NCBI GenBank assembly: GCA_028583685.1 | Contig: JAMXIF010000086.1 | Coordinates: 14,035,278-14,099,277, forward strand | DNA length: 64,000 nt | DNA from: Petaurus breviceps papuanus | Lineage: Eukaryota; Chordata; Mammalia; Diprotodontia; Petauridae | Direction of reading: 5' to 3' | In this document: positions 42,150 to 52,445 of the stretch, piece by piece | How positions within the stretch are numbered: position 1 is the stretch's first letter | How the letters are laid out: each line of letters begins with the position of its first letter | Notes under the pieces: model-generated | What the model saw: only the letters and a program-made list of their open reading frames with translations | What the model was told of the DNA's origin: nothing | Database searches by the model: none | Made by a program: the position numbers and the translations under genes

Positions 42150-42296
42150 TTTCAGTCTAGAGTTAGAAGGGACCACAGAAGCTGTCTGGTCCAACTCCCT
42201 CATTTCTACAGATGAAAAATCTGAGGCTCAAAGACATAAGTGACTGGCCCAAGGTCATACAGACAGAAAGGGTCAAAGGTAGGATGGGAATTCAGC
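42150..42296 (-). mobile_element. MIR SINE
   Basis: GTTAGAAGGGACCACAGAAG, CATTTCTACAGATGAAAAAT and AAGTGACTGGCCCAAGGTCA are reverse MIR motifs. Confidence 0.82.
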
Positions 42297-42359
42297 TACA
42301 GACAAGAATTGCTGTGAGTTCAAAAAATAGATCATGTGAGCTGGAAAAGCCCCATAAAG

Positions 42360-43050
42360 GAGGATAAACTTGGGCTGGTTTAAAGCATGAGTAATATTTG
42401 GCTTGGTGAGAATTCCAAGGGAAAAGAATGGCATGAGCAAAAAGAGAGGCAGGAAAGGGGGTTTGTGTAAAGGAATCGTGGAAGAGAATAGATTATCTTA
42501 AAAAGAGAAGTAGGTAGGTTCAGTCAGCCTACAGAGGTCTTTGGAAGCGATGCAGTGGACAGTGGGGAACAACAGAGGTCGGTTCTTGTGCAGGGCCATG
42601 GAATGATGAAAGAGATACTTTAGGAAGATTAATCTGGCAGTACTGGTCTCCCCCCTACCCATTTGATTTTTTTTTATTAAAGGGGCCATCCCTTGAATCA
42701 CTTCTTAACCAGGCCTATTCACTAAATGGATGCTGTCTCACTCAAAATGAGAACTCAGAAGAACCTTAACTTAAAAAGGCCAAGGTCTCCCACTGCACGC
42801 GAGGCCATCTCCAGTTGTCCTGATCAATATCTGGACAATGGACCCAGATGGTTCTAGAGGAGATAGTGAGGCTGGTGACTTTACACAACCCTCTCTCATT
42901 CAAATAAAATTCAGTCCCAAGTCATGATATCTTCCTGATGCCATTGTCTTCTTCAAGAACAAAGGGCAAACCTCAATCTGGCAGTGCTAGATAGGATTTG
43001 AAAGAGGAAAGATTGGACGAAAGGTGTTGTTGGGGTTGTTAAGAGTTGCA
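42360..43050 (-). mobile_element. L2 internal fragment, reverse, split by a SINE
   Basis: GAGCAAAAAGAGAGGCAGGA, GGGCCATGGAATGATGAAAG and ACTTTAGGAAGATTAATCTG fit antisense L2; after the SINE the text resumes with GATTTGAAAGAGGAAAGATT. Moderately confident only. Confidence 0.6.
42642..42974 (+). mobile_element. RTE-tailed SINE with TSD
   Basis: The middle reads CTCACTCAAAATGAGAACTC, AAAAGGCCAAGGTCTCCCAC and GGACCCAGATGGTTCTAGAG, a SINE family common in marsupials. The end (TGATGCCATTGTCTTCTTCA, then AGAACAAAGGGCAAACC) resembles the 3' end of the RTE-like LINE at 53448-54410. AATCTGGCAGT is repeated on both sides (42631-42641 and 42975-42985). Confidence 0.85.
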
Positions 43051-43071
43051 TAAGCACTGAGCTGCTGGCAG

Positions 43072-43525
43072 GCAGAGATGTCAAACAGGACCATGGGCTA
43101 CGTGCTGCTGTCACCCTCTGAGCATGGCCTAAATCAGATTAAAATGTAATTGAGAAATAATCAACAAAATAAATAAAAATACAATAGAACATAGAATATG
43201 TTAATAAATGGAGCAAATAGGGGGCTAAGTGGATAGTGGTGGACATGAAGTCAGGGAAACCTGAGTTCAAATATGACCGCAGATACTAACTGTGTGACTC
43301 TGGGCAAGTCACTTAGCCCTGTTTACCTCAGTTTCCTCATCTGTAACATGAGCTAAAGAAGGAAATGGGAAACCACTCCAGTGTCTTTGCCAAGAAAACA
43401 CCAAATGGGGTCACAAAGAATCAGACACAACTAAACAACAACAACAAAGTCAATATGCCATCCACAGAAAGCCTTATGTATGGTTTAGTATCCACATTTC
43501 TGTTTGAGTTTGACACCACTGCTCT
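43072..43525. mobile_element. hAT-like element (family B), split by a SINE
   Basis: The left end CAGAGATGTCAAACAGGACC and right end GTTTGACACCACTGCTC are inverted. Interior text (CAGATTAAAATGTAATTGAG, AACAAAATAAATAAAAATAC) is the reverse complement of the 3404 copy. The SINE at 43220-43447 interrupts it. Confidence 0.78.
43220..43447 (+). mobile_element. MAR1-type SINE, long form
   Basis: It runs from GGGGGCTAAGTGGATAG to CAACTAAACAACAACAACAA. The head has a deletion of about 15 bp. Confidence 0.9.
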
Positions 43526-43694
43526 AGGTCCGAAGAGCACTAGCAAAATTTAAATTCACCTGACCTAAGCCATGCTCACCTTTTAACTATAAATGACTCC
43601 AACAATCCCAGTTGGTATTCTTCAAGAATACAAGAGAGATAGCTTAGAAGCAACCTTACTCTAGGTGCCACTGGATCCATAACATCCTTTAACT

Positions 43695-43862
43695 CAACCT
43701 CTCAACCTCATAGACCTGGAACTGTAAGGGACCTCAGAGGCCATCTAGTCCAGCTCTCTTATTTTACAGAAGAAACTGAGGATCAGAGAAGTCATCCAGA
43801 AAGTAAACATCAGAGACAGAATGTGAACCCAGGTCCTCTGACTCCAGAACCACTCTCTCTCT
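43695..43862 (-). mobile_element. MIR SINE
   Basis: GGACCTCAGAGGCCATCTAG, TATTTTACAGAAGAAACTGA and CCCAGGTCCTCTGACTCCAG are reverse MIR motifs. Confidence 0.83.
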
Positions 43863-44139
43863 TCCCAGAAAAAGACTCAGACCTGATGAAGTAGAGCTCC
43901 ATGAAGTAACACAGACACTCAATAAAATTGAGTGGAATTCTTACACAAGTATAGTCAGAGTTCTCAGCAGGATCATTGGCCTTGTACAAGCTTCCGTAGA
44001 CAAATCCCTGCTGCAATAACCTGGAACCAAACTGAAACCACCGGACGCCATTCACTTCCTTCAGGGGGCCAGCCTTAGTTCATACTGGATAAACAAGATC
44101 CAGGCATCAGGGTCTTTCTCCTTTGGGATCTTTAGAAGG

Positions 44140-44265
44140 CTTTTTACTACCAGTTATGTGACCCTGAACTAATCACTTACCCTCTTTTTCCCTCAGTTTC
44201 CTCATCTTTAAATGAGAGGTTTGGACTCAGTGGCCTCTCAACTCTAAAATCAATGATTCTGAGAC
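44140..44265 (+). mobile_element. MIR SINE
   Basis: CCAGTTATGTGACCCTGAAC, CCTCAGTTTCCTCATCTTTA and TGGACTCAGTGGCCTCTCAA are plus-strand MIR motifs. Confidence 0.8.
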
Positions 44266-44835
44266 CATGTGATCCTCCTGTCCTTCAAATTGCTGGGTCA
44301 TTGTTGCTGTTCTCACCCTTCCCAACCCATTTCCTCCCCTGGCAATCTTTTCTTTTATTGAATCCAGTGTCTGGTCATAGCGATCACAACAGAGACTGAC
44401 AGATAAGCATGAGAGACACACAGTCTAAGGGATGATAGGCCAATGTCATCGGTGGGTGACTTCTAGATGCTACAGGTCCTGCCCAGGGACTGGGGGGAGT
44501 AGCAGGCCTTTATCAAAGAACACACAAATGGCATTTGTTTCAGTTTTTGAGATTTACTGTTATAGGTTGGGCGACCTGCCTTAAAAAAGAGAGGTGCCTG
44601 GACACAACGGCCACTTTTCTTTTGTAGTGTGCCCATTGTGGCTAAGTTCTCTCAGGTCCAGCATTGTTGAGAGCTGCTTCTGCTCCCTACGTATCTGCAG
44701 TAGATGTGGCTTCCAATGCATGCATGCTCTCCTGTTCTTTATCTGTTCCCCCACCCCAAGGCCCTTCGCAACCTCCTCTGCTATCCCTACCTCCAGCATA
44801 GATGTGGTTTTTGTTATATGTCTGTGATCTGTCCT
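44266..44835. other. unassigned sequence
   Basis: No gene or repeat family is recognised. Open frames on both strands through 44581-44994 overlap the following microsatellite and have no domain. Confidence 0.35.
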
Positions 44836-44872
44836 GTATATATATATATATACACACACACACACGTATAGA
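44836..44872. repeat. (TA)n-(CA)n microsatellite
   Basis: TATATATATATATATA passes directly into ACACACACACACAC. Confidence 0.92.
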
Positions 44873-45164
44873 AACACATATGTGTGTATAACATGGACTT
44901 TTGAAAGAGGAAGACTTTCCTTGTTAACCAAAGCTTGCATTTGCACTCTGTGATCCCACCCACTGGAATGATGATGCAGGACTTTGGATTCCAAGGAACT
45001 CCATCACAAGTGCTTGAGACATTTTTAATTGACTCTGTGTCTGAGTTTCTGGTGTTTTCCTCTGGGTCAATGCCTTGAATACTGTCACAAGACAGGCCTG
45101 TTTTATCTTCGTACTCCTGGGAAAATGACATAGAGGTTCCATGGTTCATTTGGATTGCTGAATT

Positions 45165-45320
45165 TGGCATCATTGGACTTGAGTTTGAATCCTGATGCTG
45201 CCTGTGTGACCTTGGTCAAGTCATGTTAACTGATTTCTTTGGTTCACTTTTCTCATTTGAAAAATGAGGGACTGGACTAGCTAACCTGTAAAACCCCTCC
45301 TAGTTCTTGTTCTATGGCCA
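45165..45320 (+). mobile_element. MIR SINE
   Basis: GACTTGAGTTTGAATCCTGA, TGTGTGACCTTGGTCAAGTC and GAGGGACTGGACTAGCTAAC follow plus-strand MIR order. Confidence 0.82.
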
Positions 45321-46100
45321 GATGATTCCTGAGGAGTAAAGGAAAACCCTGCTAGTCTGTAGCTATCTTTGCACATCTGGAAGATGTTGAAGAACCAATT
45401 TTGAGGTGGTCAGCCTTGAAGACAGCATGGCTACTAATGAGAACTATCCCCAAACTCAAGGAAGGATGCTACATCTGAGAGTGTGGCTCTGAGGCTCCTT
45501 GTCCTGTCTTGAAAGCACATGAGGGAAACGACAATGCTTTCTCCCTGGAAAGCCAATTACCAAGAATAACTGTGCTGTGTACCCCTTGGAAATGTGGCTA
45601 CTAAAATCCCATGGGGCATGAAGGAAGAAACTAAAAATCTCCCTGCCGAAGAGGTGCTTACATAGAATGTGTAAGATGAATGTATATATTTATAATGTGA
45701 AACACATGTAGGCTCGACAGAAACTGTTTTCCTGCTGACTACATTTGGAATCTCGTTGCCAGACCAGTTCCAGGGCCAAGTGCTTTCAATCTTTGTTCTT
45801 CCTCAAAACAAACTCAGCAGGTATTAAAATGTTTTGTATGATGCCTAGTCTGCCAGGGATGCTTGGTGAAGGCGAAGAAATACTATAACTGTGAAGATTA
45901 GCCTCACACTTTGTTTCTGCCAGCATGAATGTTAACATTAGCATCCCCTGTTTGTAGCTGGGAACCAGCCTTCTCACACTTGTTTTTGTTGTCTGTGGTA
46001 TTTGTTTTCAAGCCTACAATCAGCAGCAGTGGCTCCGATAGGACCTGGGAATAAGCTGCTTTATATATCCACAGGCCCTTCTGTTCTCACAGGACAGCAA
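45321..46100. other. unassigned sequence
   Basis: No gene or repeat is recognised in this stretch of about 780 bp. Confidence 0.35.
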
Positions 46101-46440
46101 TTCAGAAGTACACATATGCAGAGGCTTTTCAGAAGTACACATGTATGGAAGCATTTCAGAAGTTGTTGTTTAGTCATTTTCAGTTGTGTCCAAATTTTTG
46201 TGAACCTTTTTGGGGTTTTCTTGGCAAAGATGCTGGAGTGTTTCGCCATTTCTCTCTCCAATTTATTTTACAGATGAAGAAACTGAGGAAAAAGGATTAA
46301 GTGACTTGCCCAGGCTCACACAGCTAGTCGGTGTCTGAGGTCAGATTGAACTTAGGTCCTTCTGACATCCAGACTGTCTGACACTCTATCCATTGCACGA
46401 CAAGTAAAGGCATTTCAGGAGTACACGTATATAAAGGGGT
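46101..46440. repeat. 27-bp minisatellite, three units, interrupted by a SINE
   Basis: Units start TTCAGAAGTACACATATGCA (46101), TTCAGAAGTACACATGTATG (46128) and TTCAGGAGTACACGTATATA (46414). The start of the third unit is also seen at 46155-46162, before the SINE. Confidence 0.8.
46163..46406 (-). mobile_element. MAR1-type SINE, long form, with TSD
   Basis: Reverse copy from TTGTTGTTTAGTCATTTTCA to ATCCATTGCACGACAAGTA. Flanks GAAGCATTTCAGAAG (46148-46162) and AAGGCATTTCAGGAG (46407-46421) are a duplicated piece of the minisatellite. Confidence 0.9.
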
Positions 46441-46584
46441 TCTAGGAAACTGTACATTTTGATGGTTTTGTAGTGGAATTTTTCTGTTCTGAGCAAAGAG
46501 ATCTTTTAAAAATTAAGACAGATTGTTCTAGATTACTGACACCTTGCCTTTCTTTTCCCTCACTTATGCTACAATTCCACCTTA

Positions 46585-47262
46585 AATTTCTTTTTTTTAA
46601 TTTTTTTCCAGTTTATTTATTTTTAGTTTTCAACATTCATTTCCACAAGATTTTGAGTTACAAATTTTTCTCCCCATCTTTCCCCTACCCCCACCCCAAT
46701 ATAGCGAGCCTATTGAATACCCCTTCCCCCAATATGATCTCTCTTATATCCTCCCTCATCCCCCCGCCAACTTTCTAGTAAGGCAAGATGGATTTCTATA
46801 CCCCAGTGCCTGTATATCTCATTTCCCAGTTGCATGTAAAAAGTAACTTTTTTAAACATTTGTTTTTAAAACTTTGAGTTCCAGATTTTTTCCCTTCTTC
46901 CCTCCTCACCTACCCCCACTGGAAAGATAAGCAATTCATTATAGGTTGTACATGTGTAGTTATGCAAACATTTCCATCATAGTTATATTGTGAAAAACTA
47001 ACTATATTTCCCTCCATCCTATCCTGCCCTCCACTTATTCTATTTTCTCCTTTGATCCTGTCCCTTTTCAAAAATGTTTGCTTCTAACTACCCTCTCCCC
47101 CAATCTGCCCTCCCTTCTATCATCCTCCCTCCTATCCCCTTCCCCCGTATTTTCCTGTAGGGTAAGATACCCAGTTGAGTATGTATGTTATTCCCTCCTT
47201 AAGGCAAATTCAATGAGAGTACCACCTTCAATTCCTTAAGGTCTTAGTCCCCTTAGACGTAT
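46585..47262. repeat. unclassified pyrimidine-rich interspersed repeat
   Basis: A T-rich start (TTTATTTATTTTTAGTTTTC) leads into C/T-rich modules that occur twice. AACATTCATTTCCACAAGAT (46629) parallels AACATTTGTTTTTAAAACTT (46855). The stretch TAGTAAGGCAAGATGG (near 46777) parallels TGTAGGGTAAGATACC (near 47157). I recall very similar text scattered in marsupial genomes but cannot assign a class. Confidence 0.55.
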
Positions 47263-47282
47263 TTGAAGGAAGAGGTCCCAGG

Positions 47283-47402
47283 ATAGATATAGATATAAAT
47301 ATAGATTATATAGATATATAGACACAGACATAGACATAGATATAGATATATAGAGAGACAGAGAGAGAAAGAGACAGACAGAGAGACAGAGAGTGTGTGT
47401 AT
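47283..47402. repeat. GATA/GACA/GAGACA microsatellite
   Basis: TAGATATAGATATAAATATA leads into GACATAGACATAG and then GAGAGACAGAGAGAGAAAG. The leucine/serine-rich minus-strand frame here is a by-product. Confidence 0.93.
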
Positions 47403-47845
47403 ATTTGAAGACACACATATACACACACATGCATATACTACTTTTCACTAAGACAGTAGGAAATGTGTAATTAATGCGTAGTACTAAGAAATTGTCTGGA
47501 GATGGAAAAGGGTAGCTTTCCCCTTCCCTTGTGTTGATGAAAGTATCTAAAACCCTCGATCTGGGAAAACGCTTTGCTAACTTACTTGTCTATAGAGGGT
47601 CCAGCATTCCACAGCCTCTCATTTTTGCTAGGGAGGCTGGCAACGTACATTTCAAAATCCACCTCAGAGTTAGAATTCTGTCATGGATCCAGCATTGGAT
47701 CAATCATGTCTGTTCATTTTGATTCCATAGCTTCCCACTGAAGGTAAATCTACTTTCAGTGGTAGAATCAATCTGACTAAAAGATGTGATACTGCTTAAT
47801 TCAGTGAAAAGGGAGGCAAGGATGAAGAAAAAAAGGGATAAAGGG

Positions 47846-47940
47846 TGCAAAAGAGGGAAGAAAGGAAGGAATGATAAAGGAAAGAAGGGAGGGAGGCAAA
47901 AACAAAGAAAAGAGGGGAGAAGGAAGGAAGAAAATAAGAG
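47846..47940. repeat. GGAA/GGGA-rich low-complexity tract
   Basis: Purine-only style text such as GAAAGGAAGGAATGATAAAG and GGGAGGGAGGC. Confidence 0.88.
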
Positions 47941-48054
47941 GAGTTTATAAACAAATTATAGTTTTTTTTAGTTGGTTTGGTGGAGAAGATCAGGGAACCC
48001 CCAATGTAGAAATCCTCTCCACCATTACTTATAGACTTTCATCTACAACTCATA

Positions 48055-48225
48055 ATCATAGGCTCAAAGATCTAGAACCAGAAGGGTTCTTAGAAATCAC
48101 TTAGTCTCACCCTTGAGGTCGCAGGTTCCCCACCCCTAATTAGGTCATGAAGTTAATAGAACCAGGACTAGAACTCAGTTCTCCTGACTCCAAGGCACAA
48201 TCTTTCTTCTAGCTAATATTGTAGA
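48055..48225 (-). mobile_element. MIR SINE with an inserted hAT-like end
   Basis: MIR text (CTAGAACCAGAAGGGTTCTT, GGACTAGAACTCAGTTCTCC) surrounds 48111-48138, which reads CCTTGAGGTCGCAGGTTCCC then CACCCCTA. That patch equals the right arm of the palindromic MITE at 35938-36073. Confidence 0.6.
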
Positions 48226-48534
48226 AACATATGTCTAAATTCTCAGAAATTAAAAGAGCCACGTAAATTGGCCACGGTGATTTGGACCCAAGAGAATTTG
48301 TCAGTCCCCATCCACCATGGTATGTATGGGTCCATCTTGATCCTTCAGAATGTTAGTAGGAATAATTCCTACAAGTGACCCAGCATTGACAACCCCACCC
48401 CTATCTATTTGCCACTAAGGAGGCCAGCCTACTTGATGGACAGGCATACAAAAGAAGTCACTGGTCAGCTTTGCAGAAGAAAAATACCTGTGGGAGGACT
48501 GTTGACTGCCAGTCAGAACCCAGTTATAAAAATG

Positions 48535-48766
48535 ACACCTAACATTTATGTAGAACTTTACAATTTGAAAAACATTGTACAATGCCTTTCATTTAAACTT
48601 CACAAAAACTTTCTGAAGTAGGAAGGGCAAATATTATTATTGCTCCCATCTTAGAGAAGAGAAAACTGATTTGTCTAAGATTATACCTCTAATAAGGCAG
48701 AACCAGGAGATGAGTTTTGATTTTCTGACTCTAAAAACAGCACTCTTGCTATTACATCATCCTGCC
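48535..48766 (-). mobile_element. MIR SINE
   Basis: AACATTTATGTAGAACTTTA, TGCTCCCATCTTAGAGAAGA and CTATTACATCATCCTGCC are reverse MIR motifs. Confidence 0.75.
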
Positions 48767-48802
48767 CTCTCCTCAAGTGCTCCTCCCAGTCCTCTTTAAA
48801 TG

Positions 48803-48827
48803 CACACACACACACACACACACACAT
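48803..48827. repeat. (CA)12 microsatellite
   Basis: Uninterrupted CA units. Confidence 0.93.
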
Positions 48828-49832
48828 TTTATGAATGCAATTGCATCTTTAACTTCTTCTAGCCTTTCACAATCTGCTGAAATGGTAAATGTGAAGCCTC
48901 AACTCCAATATCTGTCCTTAATTGCAAGCAGATGCCATCCTTCCCTCCATGTATAAGCTTGTGTCAGAAGGACACTTTTGAAAGCCTACCAAGAGAATGG
49001 TGCCAGACAGGAAATAAGTATGTGAAACTTAAAGTCATTAGGAAAGCTTGACATTAGTTCCACAGAGCCAGAGGCAGAGAGAGGGTTGGACTCTAGAGAG
49101 AAGGAAATCTTTGTGGATTTCTCAGGGCAAAGTAAAGCCTGTTACTTGGGCTAGCGCTTCTTTCCAGCCGATCTTAGGATAGCAATCTTCAGTCCTGTCC
49201 ATAGCCCTGCGTCTGCACTTGACCCTGTGTTGGTTTTTTTTTTTCATGTGTCTGCTTTCCAATCTTAATTGTAATGCCTCATTAGCTTAAAATGGTGTTT
49301 GGACCCAGCGATGTCAATGGGGTTTTGTTTCTTTCCTTTCCTTGTGGTTGGTTTCACTGATTCAATGATAAACTCAAGAGGGACCACATTCCACCATTGA
49401 GATCTGGAGAGGCTCGTGAGGCCCAAAGATTTCCTGTTCAGATTACCCTATCAGTCTTGTTTAGAGTTGCCAAGATTCATAGTCCATATAAGATACACTA
49501 CATTTCATTTCAGAGGAAACTGTGAATGAAAATTAAATTAATCTGAAGCAACAAAAGAAAGGAAATTCCAGCTTAGAACTCTTGTTGCATTCTGACCTGC
49601 TACTATGCCAGTGCCAAGGTCCTGCCGGGGCTTCAGGAGCCGCTCAGAGCTCACATAACCTGGAGAATAAGCACAATGAGACTATAGCCCTTGACTTCCA
49701 TTGAATGGCCTATCAGGTGCTGACCCTTTAAGGGTGAAAACCTAAGGTTCCACTTGTACAGTCTGACCTCCTAAATGCTTCCCTTCCAAAGGGCTGTGGC
49801 ATTTTAATCAGTCTCTGAGTAGGTGTTTCTAG
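48828..49832. other. unassigned 1-kb stretch
   Basis: No repeat family or gene is recognised. This is one of the cleaner candidates for unique sequence in the window. Confidence 0.4.
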
Positions 49833-50091
49833 GATAGGTAGGTGGCTCACTGGATAGGGTGCTGGGCCTGGAGTCAGGAAGACTCATCTTCCTGAGTTCA
49901 AATCTGACCTCAGACATGTACTAGCTGGGCAAGTCACCTGTTTGCCTCAGTTTCCTCATCTATAACATGAGCTGGAGAAGGAAATGGAAAAGCAGAAAAT
50001 GAGCTAGAGAAGAAAATGGCAAACCACTACAGTATCTTTGCCAAGAAAACCCCAAATGGGGTCACAAAAAGTCAGATTTGACTAAACAACA
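49833..50091 (+). mobile_element. MAR1-type SINE, long form, with a short internal duplication
   Basis: The head (GGATAGGTAGGTGGCTCACT) through tail (TGACTAAACAACAATGA) is present. GAGCTGGAGAAGGAAATGG is repeated as GAGCTAGAGAAGAAAATGG about 32 bp later. Confidence 0.92.
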
Positions 50092-50850
50092 ATGAATGAG
50101 TACTGACTGCATACTAAGAGTCCCTACTATATGCTCATAGCAGAAACTCCAAATAATTTGTGCACAAGTATAGAATAAACAAGGCAATAGTGAAGAAGTC
50201 AACCCAGAAATGAATTGATTTTCCCAATGGCTGCCCCCAGATAGCACTACTGCCAGAAAGACCAGAGGGGCAAAGGAGTGGTCCACCTTACAGGACAGGA
50301 CATGGAACTTGGATGCTGGGAAGGATGAAGAAAGAAAGACTTGCCTTAGTAATTATTCTGATTATTGTCAAAATATGAGGCCAGAGGGGAAGAACAGAAA
50401 AAAATCAAGGTGAAGAAAGTTAGGTTCTTGGGTCCTATGCAATATGATATGAGACGAAGCTTGGGAAAGTCATGAAGACTAGGCAAGCATGGTTGAGGTT
50501 TTCCACAGGAATCAGAATTTGTTATAGAGAAATGATGGTTATCTAATTCAAATTTAATTAAGCCTGAGACCGAAATCAGAAGGTTAAAAAAATTCATCAT
50601 CATCATCTTCATTTAAAATATTTGATAAGTTATCATGCTTCTACTTGTAGTACTTACCCTTGCTTAGGGGTACAGTTCCCAAAATTCAGCAGTTACCTAA
50701 AGTTATAGGTTCTTATATCTATGTATCTTATATCAAGCTCAAACAGGGAGCAGAGGCATGTTAACATTCATCCAGCAAATCACAGGAACAGATTTAAAAG
50801 ATCAATTAATAAAATGTAAGTTCTCCAACTCTTTAATTGGCATAAAATTT
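50092..50850. other. unassigned sequence
   Basis: No gene is seen. ACTGCATACTAAGAGTCCCT near 50105 might be a trace of antisense L2. Confidence 0.35.
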
Positions 50851-51095
50851 TGTTGTTCAGTTGTGTCCAACTCTTTGTGACCCCATTTGACATGTTCTTG
50901 GCAAAGATACTGGAGTGGTTTGCCATTTCCTTCTCCAGCTCATGTTACAGATGACAAAATTGAGGCAAACAGGGTCAGATGACTTGCCCAGGGTCGCACA
51001 GCTAGTAAATGTCTGAGGCCAGGTTTGAGCTCAGGGAGATGAGTCTTCTTGACTCCAGGCCTAGTACTCTCCCCACTGAGCCATCTAGCTACCCC
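50851..51095 (-). mobile_element. MAR1-type SINE, long form
   Basis: Reverse copy from TTGTTGTTCAGTTGTGTCCA to GAGCCATCTAGCTACCCC. Confidence 0.93.
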
Positions 51096-51382
51096 AACCT
51101 CTTACTGCCCCCAGGCAATTCTCTGTCTATAAATCGCAGAGCAGATGGAACTTTACATTGGCAGAGGAAGTTCCCTCACTGGGAATTCACTTCACAGACA
51201 AGTCACAGATTCAGCCTTGTTTTGTTTTATTATTTAAGCAACAGTATGTGCTGATTTGTACTTTCATTCATAATCAGTATCTACCAGTCTGTGAAATAAA
51301 TTACTCTTTTTTTGGTTGGGAGGGATGCCGGTCTCTTTTCTTTCATCAGTGTAGAGAATTCACATTGAGAAGGGAAGGGAAG

Positions 51383-51501
51383 AAGCATTTATTAAATATC
51401 TATTATGTGCTGGGAACTGGGCTAATAAATACTTTACCTCATGTGATCCTCACAATCCTTGGGATATTATGATTCCCATTTTACATTGCAGAAATTCCAT
51501 C
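51383..51501 (-). mobile_element. MIR/L2-type fragment
   Basis: GAAGCATTTATTAAATATCT, TATGTGCTGGGAACTGGGCT and CTCATGTGATCCTCACAATC fit the reverse MIR 3' half. The SINE at 51502 lies inside it. Confidence 0.65.
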
Positions 51502-51693
51502 GGGGGCAGCTAGGTGGCGCAGTGAATAGAGCACCAGCCCTGGAGTCAGGAGGACCAGAGTTCAAATCCAGCCTCAGACACTTAACACAAAATTAGCTGT
51601 GTGATCTTGGGCAAGTCACTTAACCCCATTTGCCCTACCTTCCCCCCTCCAAAAATCAAAAAGAAAAATCTTAAAAAAAAAAAAAAAGAAATA
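51502..51693 (+). mobile_element. MAR1/WSINE-type SINE, short form, with TSD
   Basis: GGGGCAGCTAGGTGGCGCAG is intact and the A tail is 15 bases long. Flanks AGAAATTCCATC (51490-51501) and AGAAATTCTATC (51694-51705) match at 11 of 12. It is among the youngest copies by appearance. Confidence 0.93.
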
Positions 51694-51727
51694 AGAAATT
51701 CTATCTGTGGAGATAAGCAGTGAGTTA

Positions 51728-51802
51728 CAGGGTGTCCTAAAAGTCTTAATACAATTTTAAATTAGTAAAGCTTAAAAGTGTACTAAAATTTTGGGGGCTC
51801 TG
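51728..51802. mobile_element. palindromic mariner-like MITE (75 bp)
   Basis: The left arm CAGGGTGTCCTAAAAGTCTT mirrors the right end ATTTTGGGGGCTCTG imperfectly, and the halves meet near TTAGTAAAGCTTAA. TA lies on both sides (51726-51727 and 51803-51804). Size and form are those of MADE1-like elements. Confidence 0.75.
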
Positions 51803-51819
51803 TATATAATTTAAGGTCC

Positions 51820-51930
51820 TGGGATCATAAATAAATCTAGAGCTGGAAAGAACCTTAAAAGTCATCTATTTTACAGATGAAGAATCTTAGGCCCAGAGTA
51901 CTTAAATATCTTGCCCAAGCCAGTACATTT
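51820..51930 (-). mobile_element. MIR SINE fragment
   Basis: CTAGAGCTGGAAAGAACCTT, TTTTACAGATGAAGAATCTT and TATCTTGCCCAAGCCAGTAC are reverse MIR motifs. Confidence 0.75.
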
Positions 51931-52234
51931 TGGGAGATATTCAGTTTTCAATAAATTTTAGCAGAATAAATAAATTATGGTATTTATTATGATTTTAATT
52001 TCCCTCCCTACCAAAATGAATCACCATCTAAAAATATCACACACATGACAAACATCTGATTAAGTGTCCATTATTTTTTACATAGAGCTATCATTTCTTT
52101 AGGTTTCTTTTCTTGTCTTCTTGTGTACTTTGCACTCCAACCATGGGACAAGGGCAAGAAAAGATGACCTACCTCTTGAGTCCCTCTTAAATCTGAGACT
52201 GCAGGTGATCTTTGCTATCTTCATTACATATTAT

Positions 52235-52445
52235 TGGCTCACCTTCCCCAAGGTAGAGGTGAGATTTGAACTCAGGTGCTTTGATTCCAACTTCATCCTC
52301 TGTCCTCATCAGAATTCCCAGGGGCACCAAGAAGGGAAGTGGTTTTCCCATGAACACACAGCGAGTATGTGCCAAAAGAAGCACCTGAATAAGGGTCTTC
52401 CTGATTCTCCACCCAGTCCTCTACCCATTAATTACATCATGCTGT
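52235..52445 (-). mobile_element. two MIR-like fragments
   Basis: The first (52235-52310) has GTGAGATTTGAACTCAGGTG. The second (52325-52445) has AAGGGAAGTGGTTTTCCCAT and AATTACATCATGCTG. They may be one disrupted MIR or two. Confidence 0.5.

Noticed and set aside
43064-43533. 8-bp target duplication for the hAT element
   Set aside because: Flanking octamers match at only 3 of 8 bases.
44581-45173. overlapping minus-strand open frames of 137 and 119 codons
   Set aside because: They cross a TA/CA microsatellite (tyrosine/isoleucine repeats) and overlap each other in different frames.
46585-47262. antisense L1 spacer
   Set aside because: The C/T-rich text looked like the reverse of the G-rich L1 spacer at 30.0-30.6 kb, but no specific motifs align.
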